The position numbers and the translations under genes were made by a program. A stretch of 50,895 nucleotides of DNA from Singulisphaera sp. GP187 (GTDB taxonomy: Bacteria > Planctomycetota > Planctomycetia > Gemmatales > Gemmataceae). Positions 15,227 through 24,347 of the stretch are shown here, one piece after another (position 1 is the stretch's first letter; each line of letters opens with the position of its first letter). The notes beneath the pieces were generated by a model. It had not been told where the DNA came from. It saw only the letters and a program-made list of their open reading frames with translations, and did not search any database. The DNA lies in contig CAMAUE010000021.1 of NCBI GenBank assembly GCA_945861245.1, positions 1 through 50,895 of the forward strand, in the 5' to 3' direction.

Positions 15227-16051
15227 TTACTTCAACATTTCATCATATATCGCCCGAATATGAGTCGGCTTGGTTCCGCAGCATCCGCCGATCATCACCA
15301 CGCCTGCTTCAATCAGCGATTGTATGCCGCAGGCAAACTGCGCGGCTGACATTTCGTATTCCCATCCGTCTTTTCCGCGAATCGGCGTGCCTGCATTCGG
15401 TCGCGCGAAGATCGGGAGGTCGCATACCTTTCGGTACCGCTGCACGATCTCGATTGTCTCCGCGAATCCGATATCGCATCCACAATTCACGCCCACGGCC
15501 AAGGCACCCGCCGCCGATGCCGCCCCAGCGCATACTTCGGGCGAATCACCGGCGAATGTTTTCAAGTCGCCCATTTGTCGAAACGTAAACGAAATGAGCA
15601 ATGGGGTGCCAACCTCCAATCGCTCGGCAACCTGGAGAAGGGCCGTCGCTGACGACCACGTTTCCAGCAATATTCCATCGACATGGGATGACACGGAACG
15701 CAGCATCCCCATGAAGGCATCGGTGACTTCGCGTACGGGGCCAACATCCGCTAGCACGAAATGCGGCTGTGTGTGATTGCGTGCCAATGCAAGTGCCGAC
15801 TCCCACGTTGAGCGGAGTTGATCCGGCGGCAGAGTTTCTGGATTAGCTTGAAAGGTGTTTGTCAGCAGAACTTGTGCACCCGCAATTAGATAGTCCGCGT
15901 GGATTTCGTGCACAATCGCGGGTTCGGTATGGTTGCAAGCAGCCAGGTCAACGAGATGCGGCATCCGGCAGCGACGCTGAAGTTCCGTGCCCATGGCGCC
16001 ATCCATGAGCAGCAGTTCGCCCGATCGCAAATGGGACGCGAGATCGTTCAC
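15227..16051 (-). CDS. Homocysteine S-methyltransferase family protein
   Basis: 274 residues, shorter than full MetH and similar to stand-alone MmuM/BHMT-type enzymes. Seen: LLMDGAMGTELQRR at the start of the barrel, the first zinc ligand in VGVNCG, and the double cysteine in MIGGCCGTKPTHIRAI. These three cysteines bind the zinc that activates homocysteine. The methyl donor (S-methylmethionine, betaine, SAM or a folate/cobalamin module) cannot be told from sequence by eye. Cytoplasmic. The start is a GTG at 16051 with AGGA upstream. No SAM riboswitch was recognised in the 83 bases before it; that gap holds a family A palindrome. Confidence 0.85.
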   Translation of the reverse strand: MNDLASHLRSGELLLMDGAMGTELQRRCRMPHLVDLAACNHTEPAIVHEIHADYLIAGAQVLLTNTFQANPETLPPDQLRSTWESALALARNHTQPHFVLADVGPVREVTDAFMGMLRSVSSHVDGILLETWSSATALLQVAERLEVGTPLLISFTFRQMGDLKTFAGDSPEVCAGAASAAGALAVGVNCGCDIGFAETIEIVQRYRKVCDLPIFARPNAGTPIRGKDGWEYEMSAAQFACGIQSLIEAGVVMIGGCCGTKPTHIRAIYDEMLK

Positions 16052-16067
16052 GTCGGGGTATCCTGTT

Positions 16068-16124
16068 TTCCGCTTGCGGCTTAGCGCTCCTGTGGGACAT
16101 TCCGAGCGCTAATCCGCAAGCGAA
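16068..16124. repeat. Family A palindrome, copy 4
   Basis: Arms TTCCGCTTGCGGCTTAGCGCTC and GAGCGCTAATCCGCAAGCGAA with two changes; centre CTGTGGGACATTCC. Between helicase stop and methyltransferase start on the minus strand. Confidence 0.88.
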
Positions 16125-16134
16125 TTCCCATTAC

Positions 16135-17376
16135 CTACAGCCGTTGGCTATAGCGACGCGAACGTTGGCCATAGACTGGTTTCACGTCCTTCGCTTCCTG
16201 TTCGACTTTGACGCGAGGGATGAATGCTTCAAAATCCGGCAGATGCTCTTCCGTGATGAGCTTGTTAATGAAGTCCTCGATCCGCGTCAACTCCTTGCCT
16301 TCCTCAGGCTCAACGAGTGAGATCGCCACGCCGTCCTTGCCCATGCGGCCCGTGCGACCGATGCGGTGGACGTAGTTTTCCGGGTCCATCGGCATGTCGA
16401 AATTGATGATGTGCGAGATGCCCATCACGTCGATGCCGCGACCGACGACATCGGTGGCGACGAGGTAGACGATCTTGCCTTCTTTGAACGCCTTCATGAT
16501 GCGTTCGCGTTGGTTCTGTTCGAGGTCGCCGTGCATCGCCGCGACGCGCTTGCGTTCGCCGCAAAGCTTGGTGTAGATACGGTGAGCGCCGATCTTTCGT
16601 TCGCAGAAGATGATGCATTGCCGAGGCTGTTCGCGTTCGATGACGCGGAGCAGGGCATCGTATTTATTCTCTTTGTCCACCGTGATGTACGATTGGCGAA
16701 TTTTTTCGACGGTGACTTTTTTCGGCGCGATCTGGATATGCACGATCGGCTTGCGCATGTAACGCTTGGCGAGGTTAAGCACGTCCGGCGGCATCGTCGC
16801 GGACAGTAGCATGGTTTGCCGGGCGTCGGGGCATTGCTTGAGGATTCGGCGAATATCGTCGCGAAAGCCGAGGTCGAACATACGATCGGCTTCGTCCAGG
16901 ACAAGGTATTGAACCTTATGGAAGACCAGAGTCGATCGGCTTAAGTGGTCGAGGATTCGGCCTGGCGTGCCGACGACGAGGTCGATGCCTTTGCGAAGAG
17001 CCTGGACTTGGCCATCCATACGTTTGCCGCCGTAGATCGGCAGGACGCGAATGCGGTCGTGCGGTGCGAGTTTGGTGGCTTCATCGCAAACTTGCGTGGC
17101 GAGTTCGCGAGTCGGGACGAGGATGAGTGCAGTGGGATCGCGGTCAGCGGAGGGCTGCCAGCGTTCAAAGTACGGCAGCAAGTAGGCGGCGGTTTTACCC
17201 GTGCCCGTTTGGGCTTGCCCCATGACATCCGAGCCGGCGAGAACGCGCGGTATGAACGCCTTTTGGATACTGCTGGGCTTTTTGTAGCCGGCTTTGGTGA
17301 CGGCGTCGAGAATAGTTTGCGAGAGTCCGAGACCGTGAAACCCTGCAACGGGTTCCACAACGGTAGATGCGGTCAA
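16135..17376 (-). CDS. DEAD-box ATP-dependent RNA helicase
   Basis: About 413 residues. All motifs are present in order: Q-motif region (GYKKPSSIQKAFIP), I AQTGTGKT, Ia PTRELA, Ib TPGR, II DEAD, III SAT, then CIIFCERK, VATDVVGRGIDV and VI HRIGRTGRMG. It unwinds RNA duplexes in ribosome assembly, RNA decay or cold adaptation; which one is unknown. Start: I choose a TTG at 17376 because GGAGG lies 5 bases upstream and the protein then reads LTASTVVEPVAGFHGLGLS, while the frame from 17460 adds 28 residues that do not look like protein. The C-terminal tail after motif VI is short and basic (VYGQRSRRYSQRL). Confidence 0.9.
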   Translation of the reverse strand: MTASTVVEPVAGFHGLGLSQTILDAVTKAGYKKPSSIQKAFIPRVLAGSDVMGQAQTGTGKTAAYLLPYFERWQPSADRDPTALILVPTRELATQVCDEATKLAPHDRIRVLPIYGGKRMDGQVQALRKGIDLVVGTPGRILDHLSRSTLVFHKVQYLVLDEADRMFDLGFRDDIRRILKQCPDARQTMLLSATMPPDVLNLAKRYMRKPIVHIQIAPKKVTVEKIRQSYITVDKENKYDALLRVIEREQPRQCIIFCERKIGAHRIYTKLCGERKRVAAMHGDLEQNQRERIMKAFKEGKIVYLVATDVVGRGIDVMGISHIINFDMPMDPENYVHRIGRTGRMGKDGVAISLVEPEEGKELTRIEDFINKLITEEHLPDFEAFIPRVKVEQEAKDVKPVYGQRSRRYSQRL

Positions 17377-17650
17377 TTCAACCTCCAGGTGAATGGCATC
17401 CCTTGGTGCAAGCAGGTCGCCCGGTCCAGGACAAAGAGCGTGCGGCAAATGACACGACACGATTATTTTGCCACAGAGTCTTTACGCACGGACCAAAAAA
17501 AGGAAAGCGCCAATGGATTGGCTTGCGTGGATGCGCATTACTTTAACTAAAGATGATTTTAACTGATCCAAGAAGGCAAGTCCAGAGAACTTTTCGAGAA
17601 ATTCAGGAAAAACACCTAATTCGTCCGTGGTTAGTGTGCTGTTGCCTTCT

Positions 17651-17709
17651 ACGAGCCGGAAGCGTAAGCGACGGATTTCTCCTGCCCGTCGCTTACGCTT
17701 CCGGCTCGT
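17651..17709. repeat. Family C palindrome overlapping the end of the bioDA gene
   Basis: Arms ACGAGCCGGAAGCGTAAGCG and CGCTTACGCTTCCGGCTCGT (perfect). The right arm covers the last four codons (EPEA) and the TAA stop of the minus-strand bioD-bioA fusion. Confidence 0.9.
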
Positions 17710-19783
17710 TGGCTGGTCGGAGGCGTTTATCAATAGAAACGGCGTCCGCCATCGTTGCCGCGATTTGGCGAAGCGATTCCTCGGTAGTGCAGAACGGCGG
17801 CAAGGCGTAGAGCACATTTCCCAATGGCCGCAGGAATACGCCACGCTGCAGGCAGAAGCGATGCAGTTGCGGGCCGATCTCGGCAAGGTAGCCGGTTGAT
17901 CCAGCGAGTTCGATTGCAGCGATTGTGCCGCGGATACGCACCTCGACGACATTCGGATCATCGCGAAGCGGATTCAGAGCTTGCGACCAGAACGCTTCGA
18001 TACGCTTTGGCTCATTTTGCGATTTGAGCATCGATCGCATATTGCACGCGGCCACGGCGCACGCTAGCGGGTTGGCGGTGAACGAATGACCGTGAAAGAA
18101 TGTGCGCACGCGATCGGCACTTTGAAATGCTTTGACGATCCTTGGTGATACCAGCGTCGCCGCCAGGGGCAATATGCCACCGGTCAGCGTCTTGGCGGCG
18201 CAGACGAAATCCGGCCCGACGCCTGCCGCCTGATGCGCCCACAGCGTGCCGGTGCGTCCGCCGCCGGTCATCACTTCATCCGCGATGAACAGCACGCTAT
18301 GACGCTTGGCGACCTCGGCGATGTCACTGAGCATCTGAGGCGTGTGCATCCGCATTCCGCCCGCGCCTTGCACGAGCGGCTCGATGATAATCGCCGCGGT
18401 TTCGTGAGCATGATGCTTGAGATGGTCGTCCAGCCGATTCGCATCGATTGGTAGAATGTCGGCGCGAAACAGCAGCGGCTCGAAGCAACCGAAGAACACC
18501 GGATCACGGCTGACCGCCATCGCGCCAAACGTATCGCCGTGATAGCCATGCTCGAACCCGATGAAACGCGTTCGGCCCGGTTCGCCAAGGTGGCACCAGT
18601 ATTGGTACGCCATCTTCAGCGCGACCTCGACCGCCGTGCTGCCGTTGTCGGAGTAAAAGACACGGCCGCCACACCACGGCATCGTGCCCAGTAGCAAATC
18701 GGCGAGCTCGACGGCGGCCGGATGCGTCACGCCCGCGAAAAGCACATGATCGATGCGACTCGCTGCTTCCGCCAATGCACGCATCAACGGCGGATGGCGA
18801 TGCCCGTGCAGAATCGTCCACCACGACGATATGCCATCGATAACGCGCGAACCGTCGGCCAATTCGAGAAACTCGTCCTTCGCGCCAACGACAACCAACG
18901 GATCCGCGGAACCTTCCAGTGGCGTGTACGGATGCCAAACGCACCGGCGATCGTCGGCGAGCAGCGTCTTGGGGTTAGACCGCGCACCGCGGAAGGTGTC
19001 GCTTTTATCGACGGATTGAATCCTTTCGGAGCCGCGACCGTCAGGGAGCGGCCGACCGAATACCGTGCGCGCATTGTCGGCCGCTCCCTGACGGTCGCGG
19101 CGCGGAAAAGCGTCCGACTTACTCGGTGAAGGCATGATAACGTAGCGATCCAAGTGTTTAGCTATCGCCCCATGCACGTCGTCCAACTGCTCTCGTTGTC
19201 GAGTTGCACATTCACGCAGCGCATCGATCGTCCACGCCGTCGGCCGTTCGAGCGACACCACGCATGAGCCGTGAGTGTGCTTGCGAATCTCGTCCTCCGC
19301 ATACACGTCGCGCATACCCAACAACACAATCGCGGTCGGCCTCAATCCCTCCGCATCGAGCGCCGACCAGCACTGCATCACCCGGCCAATTGCGCCGAGC
19401 GCCGATGACGCCACCAATACGCTCGGCAACGCCAGGTCGCGGACTAACTCGACCTGCAATTCGGAATCATTGAGCGGCGAGAACGGGCTACCGAACGATT
19501 CCACCAGCATATCACCGGTCGGCATCGCGATTGCCAATTCGCGTGCCGACGGAATCATTCGCCCTTCACGCCGAGCGGCCAACGGCGGCGCGACCGGTTC
19601 GCGCAATGCCATCACCGGCGGATGCACCACCGCGCCAGGCACGAGCCGAGCGATCAGCTCGCTATCGGACGCGCCGGTCTCAACCGGCTTCCAGTACGCG
19701 CTGGCGAAGGCATGCAGCCAAAGCAGCGAGAACGTCGTCTTGCCGACATCGGTATCGGTGGCGAGCACGATGAATCGCGACAT
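17693..19783 (-). CDS. bioA: BioD-BioA fusion: dethiobiotin synthetase / DAPA aminotransferase
   Basis: 696 residues. Residues 1 to about 215 are BioD (P-loop ATDTDVGKTTFS; closes the ureido ring of dethiobiotin using CO2 and ATP). From about 273 it is BioA (LLADDRRCVWHPYTPL, HGYHGDTFGAMAVS, ADEVMTGGGRTG, PLP lysine K531 in CAAKTLTGG), which aminates 8-amino-7-oxononanoate using SAM. The two consecutive biotin steps are thus on one chain. The start at 19783 (MSRFIVLATD) is chosen because the frame upstream runs through a family F palindrome. Two repeat intrusions are seen: a perfect 26-base-arm palindrome in the interdomain linker (residues 228-251) and a family C arm that provides the last residues and the stop. 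No other bio genes are nearby. Confidence 0.93.
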   Translation of the reverse strand: MSRFIVLATDTDVGKTTFSLLWLHAFASAYWKPVETGASDSELIARLVPGAVVHPPVMALREPVAPPLAARREGRMIPSARELAIAMPTGDMLVESFGSPFSPLNDSELQVELVRDLALPSVLVASSALGAIGRVMQCWSALDAEGLRPTAIVLLGMRDVYAEDEIRKHTHGSCVVSLERPTAWTIDALRECATRQREQLDDVHGAIAKHLDRYVIMPSPSKSDAFPRRDRQGAADNARTVFGRPLPDGRGSERIQSVDKSDTFRGARSNPKTLLADDRRCVWHPYTPLEGSADPLVVVGAKDEFLELADGSRVIDGISSWWTILHGHRHPPLMRALAEAASRIDHVLFAGVTHPAAVELADLLLGTMPWCGGRVFYSDNGSTAVEVALKMAYQYWCHLGEPGRTRFIGFEHGYHGDTFGAMAVSRDPVFFGCFEPLLFRADILPIDANRLDDHLKHHAHETAAIIIEPLVQGAGGMRMHTPQMLSDIAEVAKRHSVLFIADEVMTGGGRTGTLWAHQAAGVGPDFVCAAKTLTGGILPLAATLVSPRIVKAFQSADRVRTFFHGHSFTANPLACAVAACNMRSMLKSQNEPKRIEAFWSQALNPLRDDPNVVEVRIRGTIAAIELAGSTGYLAEIGPQLHRFCLQRGVFLRPLGNVLYALPPFCTTEESLRQIAATMADAVSIDKRLRPANEPEA
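19031..19101. repeat. Family G palindrome inside the bioDA coding sequence
   Basis: Arms 19031-19056 and 19076-19101, 26 bases each and perfectly complementary, with a 19-base centre. The arm begins GCCGCGACCGTCAGGGAGCG. On the minus strand it is translated in frame as part of the BioD-BioA linker (GRPLPDGRGSER). Confidence 0.9.
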
Positions 19784-19797
19784 TATTTGCAGTCTCG

Positions 19798-19869
19798 CAA
19801 GCCCCAGGATGAGCGCAGCGATTCCTGGGGGTAGACCCCCGCGAATCGCTGCGCTCATCGCGGGGCTTG
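19798..19869. repeat. Family F palindrome, copy 1
   Basis: Inverted arms containing ATGAGCGCAGCGATT / AATCGCTGCGCTCAT, bounded by CAAGCCCC and GGGGCTTG. It lies between the amidohydrolase stop and the bioDA start. A second copy is at 24348-24427. Confidence 0.85.
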
Positions 19870-19875
19870 AATAGC

Positions 19876-21207
19876 CTATTTCTTCTCGTTCATCAGTTCA
19901 ACAATCGCCATACTCATCGTCAGGACGCCGGTGCGCAGCGTCGGTTCCGGGACGGGCGCATAGAACGGCGAATGCGTGTTCGCGAGCGTCTTGCCACCCT
20001 TTTTCGCCTCGGCATGGGCGACGGCGTCGGCGGTGCCAAGATGCCAATAAAACGTGCGAATGCCGGCCCGCGTGAACTGGCTGAAATCCTCGCCGCCCAT
20101 CGACATCGGCCGTTCGTGAACGCGGTCCGAGCCGAGCACGTCCTTGAAGACGCCGACCAACTTTTGCGTCAACTCTTTTTCGTTCACCAGCGCCGGCGTA
20201 AAGCTTTCCAGCCGCGTTTTGACGATCGGGTCCGGCGCTCGGCCCACCATCGCGGCGGCCTTGGCGATGCGGGCGATCGACTCGAGCACCTCTTTGCGCG
20301 AGGTGTCGTTCATCGTGCGAACCGTGATCTGCAACTTCACTTCATCCGGAATGATGTTGTGCTTCGTGCCGCCGTGAATCGAACCAACGGTGACGACTGC
20401 GGGTTCGAGCGGGTTGCGTTCTCGGCTCACGATCGTCTGCAAATCGAGCACGATGCGAGCGGCGATGACGATCGGATCGATGGTCGTGTGCGGTGCCGCC
20501 CCGTGTCCGCCTTTGCCTTTGACGATGATATCGACCGAATCGACGTTCGCTTGCATCTGTCCTTCGCGATAGTTGGCGTGCCCCGCGGGATATCGGCCAT
20601 CGCAATGCAGCGCGAGGGCGAAGTCGGGCCGCGGGAAACGCTTGAGCAAGCCGTCCTCGATCATGACGCGGGCGCCGGCGCCGATCTCTTCAGCAGGTTG
20701 ACCGATGAACACGAGCGTGCCCTGCCAGCGATCTTTGAGGGCAACCATGACGCGAGCCGTGCCGACGAGCGACGCGACGTTCATGTCGTGCCCGCAAGCG
20801 TGCATGACGCCGACATCGTGCCCGTCTTTATCGCGCGTGCGGATTTTGCTGGCGTAAGGCACGCCGGTCTCTTCGACGATCGGCAGCGCGTCCATGTCCG
20901 CCCGCACCATGACCGTCGGTCCCGGCCCGTTCTTGAGCACGCCAACGACGCCGGTGATGCCGACTTTCTCCGTGACCTCGAAGCCGACCTTGCGCAACTC
21001 TTTCGCGAGCCGGGCGGCAGTCTGCTCCTCCTGAAACGCCAGTTCTGCATTGGCGTGAATGTGCTTGTACAGCGCGAGCAGCGATTCGATCTCGCCGTCG
21101 ATCTGCTTGTTGATTGCCGTGACCAGCGGCTTGCGATTCGGTTGGGCGTGCAGGGAATGAACGTGGATCGCAAGCAACATGAATACAGCTATGACGGCAC
21201 GTAGCAT
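19876..21207 (-). CDS. Secreted M20-family amidohydrolase/peptidase
   Basis: 443 residues with a Sec signal (MLRAVIAVFMLLAIHVHSLHA). The mature part is an M20D-like amidohydrolase (hippurate, IAA-amino acid or N-acyl amino acid hydrolase type): RADMDALPIVEETG, the metal ligands in HACGHDMNVASLVGTA, the general-base glutamate in GQPAEEIGAGA, H in HGAAPHTTIDP, and MGGEDFSQFTRAGIRTFYW with the last His in NTHSPFY. These hydrolyse an amide bond using two metal ions. Export makes a role in using external N-acyl or peptide substrates likely. ATG with AGGAG 7 bases upstream. Confidence 0.92.
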   Translation of the reverse strand: MLRAVIAVFMLLAIHVHSLHAQPNRKPLVTAINKQIDGEIESLLALYKHIHANAELAFQEEQTAARLAKELRKVGFEVTEKVGITGVVGVLKNGPGPTVMVRADMDALPIVEETGVPYASKIRTRDKDGHDVGVMHACGHDMNVASLVGTARVMVALKDRWQGTLVFIGQPAEEIGAGARVMIEDGLLKRFPRPDFALALHCDGRYPAGHANYREGQMQANVDSVDIIVKGKGGHGAAPHTTIDPIVIAARIVLDLQTIVSRERNPLEPAVVTVGSIHGGTKHNIIPDEVKLQITVRTMNDTSRKEVLESIARIAKAAAMVGRAPDPIVKTRLESFTPALVNEKELTQKLVGVFKDVLGSDRVHERPMSMGGEDFSQFTRAGIRTFYWHLGTADAVAHAEAKKGGKTLANTHSPFYAPVPEPTLRTGVLTMSMAIVELMNEKK

Positions 21208-21326
21208 CGGAAGCTCCTGAATCGGTTACAGCATGATGAACTCCGCTTCCCTCTCAGTATAACGAAATAACATGATAAAACTGGCGGCCAAGCAACAATC
21301 GTCCATCAACCTTTCGGAGCCTTCCA

Positions 21327-21500
21327 ATGTCTGACCCGACCGAAATGAGCTCTGCCAAACGCGCCACTTCAAGCGACGACGATACCGCCAAAGCCGGCGG
21401 CCCGAACTGGATTCCCGGCAGCGGCTGCATTCTGTGTGCCGTCATTGGCGTCCTGATCTGGCTTTGGATTGTTTTTGTTGTGCCACACGCCTGGGGATAG
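21327..21500 (+). CDS. Small single-pass membrane protein (57 aa)
   Basis: A short gene supported by GGAG 7-8 bases before the ATG and a protein-like sequence. The N-terminal half is hydrophilic and acidic (SSAKRATSSDDDTAK). A single TM segment (CILCAVIGVLIWLWIVFVV) follows, ending PHAWG. The topology suggests N-terminus in the cytoplasm or a tail-anchored form. No family recognised. It lies in the divergent region upstream of the amidohydrolase gene and may share that promoter region. Codon usage is GC-rich like its neighbours. Confidence 0.55.
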   Translation: MSDPTEMSSAKRATSSDDDTAKAGGPNWIPGSGCILCAVIGVLIWLWIVFVVPHAWG

Positions 21501-21547
21501 AGTTGCTTCAGCTTGGTTCAGGTATACCACGCCCGCAAATTCAACCA

Positions 21548-21611
21548 CTTACTTCGTGCGTGGCTCTGACAACGTCCGTGCGGGATGCTCCGAGCGCTAA
21601 GCCACAAGCAG
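21548..21611. repeat. Chimeric remnant: family D right half followed by family A right half
   Basis: ACTTACTTCGTGCGTGGCTC (21548-21567) is the right arm of family D. CGAGCGCTAAGCCACAAGCAG (21591-21611) is a degenerate right arm of family A. Neither has its partner arm. It lies just before the start of the 902-aa gene. Confidence 0.7.
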
Positions 21612-21633
21612 CATACACAAACCTAGGAGCATT

Positions 21634-24342
21634 ATGCGACCCTTCATTATCTCGATAGGCATACTTCTCACCTTTACCTATCACTCGCACGCCCAACACC
21701 GTCCCCCCATCCACCTTTGGTACGAACCCGAATGGTTCGATGGCGTCAAAGGCTCATTTGGTTACTGGACCGGCACGGCCAAGGCGACGGGGACCTGGGG
21801 CATCGCGGGGCCGGGCATCAGCGCCGAGTGGTCGCAGGGCGGCGAGAGCGAGTGGAACTCGATGGGTGTCGCCGCCGATGAGACCAGTGCACGCTGCCAG
21901 CGTGATATCGTCGTTCCGCGCGGCGGCGAGTATGTGCTATGGGTGCGGTTTGTCGAGCATCGTAAGAAAACTTCGCCGTTCAAGGTCAGCATCGAGCAGG
22001 GCGGCAAGGTCGCCTTCGTCGGCGAGTTTGGCGTCAGGCCGGTGTTGCCGGTGAATGACGAGTATCAACTCTTCTGGGGCTTTTCGTTTGCGTGGGATTC
22101 GATCAAAGTCAAGCTCGCTGACGGACCCGCGAAGCTGATCGTCTCGATCGACAAGCCCGGCCAGGCCTGGCGGCAGGTCGATGCGATCCTGCTCACAGAG
22201 GACGCGACATTCACGCCGAGTGGACGCGAGAAGCCGCGCTTTGCGTATCAATCCGCCTTTGAACTGCGACCGGTGGACGGCGCCGCCTGGCGTGGCAAGA
22301 AGCGCGACTTTGCGATCGCGCCCGACAGCCAGCGCCAGCCAATCGCCAGCCGAGATTTCGGCATGTGGACCGGCATCGACGCCGATTTGAAATGGTGGGG
22401 CAAGCAGGATGTCGATAAACTCTCGCTCTACGATGCGTTCTTTCAATTCTCGCCGCCGAGCGACATTCGCGACAAATTTCACAAGCAGTTCGCGGGCAAG
22501 AAAGATGTGCCGATCATGTCCTGGCCCGGTCTCACGCCCGGCTTTTATCTGGGCAACTCGCCCGATCTATCCGAGGGCAGCCCAATCCGCAAATGGCTCG
22601 AACGCACGAAATCGCCGTTCTTTATCATGACGAATTACGCCAGCGGAAGTTACAACGACAAGTCCGGTCCCGGCACGTATCAAGCGATCACGACAGGGCC
22701 GCTTGCCGAGCAGTTCCTCGGCTACATTCACGGCGAGGCGATCGGCACCGTCGGCATCGGCCTGCCGGACAACAAATCGAAACTCGACCGGCGTGGCTAT
22801 GTCGATTCATTGCCGAAATATTTGCGCGAAAAGCAAGCCGACGCCTGGAGCAATATCTACAAAACGAAGGTCTCGCCCGCCCACTGGTCGCGTGGCATCT
22901 CATGTCTTTCTGTTGATTCGATCGCGCTGGCGCATCTCTATCACGAATCCGGCTCGCGCACCGTTGGCTATGAAATCGACGCCACCAATGTGCACGCCCC
23001 GATGCGTATCGCCTTCGAACGCGGCGCCGCCCGGCAATACGGCGGCACATGGATCAACTACGCCTCGGGCAACTTCGGCGATGCCTGCAACTACTTCACG
23101 CAGAATCCTGTCGTCCCGCGCGGGGCTCCGTCGTGGTTTCACAGCAAATATGCCGTCACCGATGGCGTAAGTATTTCCTGGTACAGAAAATTGTACTACA
23201 TAAACTATCTCGGCGGCGCGTCGGCGATTTACTGGGAACAGAACCTCACGAATCAGTATCTGCTGCCCGGCCCAGGCACGCATCCAATCGGGCTGTCGCC
23301 ATTTGGCCGGGCGACGGAGGACTTCCAATCGTTCGTCACGCGGACGCCCGATCGCGGCGAGCCGTACACGCCGATCGCGCTGCTGTTGAGCGCGGGCCAC
23401 GGCTATGAGCGCGTCAACTATCGCTGCAAGATGTTGCACGATTTCCCCGAAGACATCAACGACATCGAACTGCGCGAACTCTTTAATGTCTGCTGGCACC
23501 CCGCCGCCGTAAACGAAGGCATGCCGGCATCGCCTGACGTGCAATCGATGCCCAGCGGCGTATATGGCGACATCTTCGATGTGCTCGTCGATCGGCCCGG
23601 CAAGGCGAAGGCGCTGCACCAATATCCAGTCGTCTGGGCCGCGGGGGATGTGAAGCTGACGGGCGACATGTTGCCAACGATCACCGACTACGTCAAATCG
23701 GGCGGCACGCTCGTGACGACGATCACGCAGGCCAAAGACCTGCCCGCGGCGCTGCTCGGCTTTGATGTCGCCGGCAAGCCAATCCGCGCGGAGACTTGGT
23801 CGCTTGACGGTGTCGCATCCGATCCCGCCACGCCTTTCGAGGTTGTGCCTGTGAAGCTGAACGGGGCCGAGGCGTTGATGTTCGCCGAGGGCAAGATGCC
23901 GCTGGTGACGCGCAACAAGGTTGGCGATGGCGCGGTGATTACGATCCTCGTGCCGCGTGGTATCGGCCTGGACGAACGCGCCCACCCTGCCCTGCCCGTT
24001 CTAATGAACGCGCTGACCGACGACCTGGTGTCATTCGATGTGCGTCTCGCCAACGGCCAACATCCGACTGGCGAGGTGATGTACTCCACCAACAAAACCA
24101 AGGCCGGCTGGCTGCTCACGTTCTACAACCATCGCGGCATCGACAAGACGCAGAACGGCATCGCCCGTGTCGATCGCCGGCAGTTCGTCGATGTCAACGT
24201 GCGAACGAAGTTGAACGTGACATCTGCTCGCGATATGACCGAAGCGGGCGCGGTTGGCGTGGAACGCAATGAAGGACGCACGGAGATTTCACTGCGCATC
24301 GCCGCGGGCGATCTGCGCGTGGTGGCGGTGACGGTAAAATAA
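21634..24342 (+). CDS. Large secreted protein, glycoside-hydrolase-like layout, family not recognised
   Basis: 902 residues with a Sec signal (MRPFIISIGILLTFTYHSHA) and AGGAG 4 bases before the ATG. Residues about 25-190 form a beta-rich domain with aromatic positions (IHLWYEPEWFDGVKGSFGYW), like a carbohydrate-binding or jelly-roll module. The middle (about 240-600) has a barrel-like pattern (YINYLGGASAIYWEQNLTNQ, IALLLSAGHGYERV). From about 650 there is a Rossmann-like segment (YPVVWAAGDVKLTGDMLPTI, YVKSGGTLVTTI) resembling the beta-galactosidase trimerisation/GATase-like domain. A C-terminal beta domain closes the protein. This layout suggests a polysaccharide-active enzyme, but catalytic residues were not identified; treat as hypothetical. 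Confidence 0.7.
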   Translation: MRPFIISIGILLTFTYHSHAQHRPPIHLWYEPEWFDGVKGSFGYWTGTAKATGTWGIAGPGISAEWSQGGESEWNSMGVAADETSARCQRDIVVPRGGEYVLWVRFVEHRKKTSPFKVSIEQGGKVAFVGEFGVRPVLPVNDEYQLFWGFSFAWDSIKVKLADGPAKLIVSIDKPGQAWRQVDAILLTEDATFTPSGREKPRFAYQSAFELRPVDGAAWRGKKRDFAIAPDSQRQPIASRDFGMWTGIDADLKWWGKQDVDKLSLYDAFFQFSPPSDIRDKFHKQFAGKKDVPIMSWPGLTPGFYLGNSPDLSEGSPIRKWLERTKSPFFIMTNYASGSYNDKSGPGTYQAITTGPLAEQFLGYIHGEAIGTVGIGLPDNKSKLDRRGYVDSLPKYLREKQADAWSNIYKTKVSPAHWSRGISCLSVDSIALAHLYHESGSRTVGYEIDATNVHAPMRIAFERGAARQYGGTWINYASGNFGDACNYFTQNPVVPRGAPSWFHSKYAVTDGVSISWYRKLYYINYLGGASAIYWEQNLTNQYLLPGPGTHPIGLSPFGRATEDFQSFVTRTPDRGEPYTPIALLLSAGHGYERVNYRCKMLHDFPEDINDIELRELFNVCWHPAAVNEGMPASPDVQSMPSGVYGDIFDVLVDRPGKAKALHQYPVVWAAGDVKLTGDMLPTITDYVKSGGTLVTTITQAKDLPAALLGFDVAGKPIRAETWSLDGVASDPATPFEVVPVKLNGAEALMFAEGKMPLVTRNKVGDGAVITILVPRGIGLDERAHPALPVLMNALTDDLVSFDVRLANGQHPTGEVMYSTNKTKAGWLLTFYNHRGIDKTQNGIARVDRRQFVDVNVRTKLNVTSARDMTEAGAVGVERNEGRTEISLRIAAGDLRVVAVTVK

Positions 24343-24347
24343 GGCTT

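Noticed and set aside
16052-16134. SAM or cobalamin riboswitch before the homocysteine methyltransferase
   Set aside because: The short upstream gap is almost wholly a family A palindrome; no riboswitch core is present.
17461-17650. Possible short gene between the helicase and bioDA
   Set aside because: No ribosome site or protein-like sequence; open frames include the family C palindrome.
19867-21204. 445-codon plus-strand frame opposite the M20 amidohydrolase
   Set aside because: Shadow of a well-supported gene; its sequence is Arg/Asp/His-rich with no recognisable fold.
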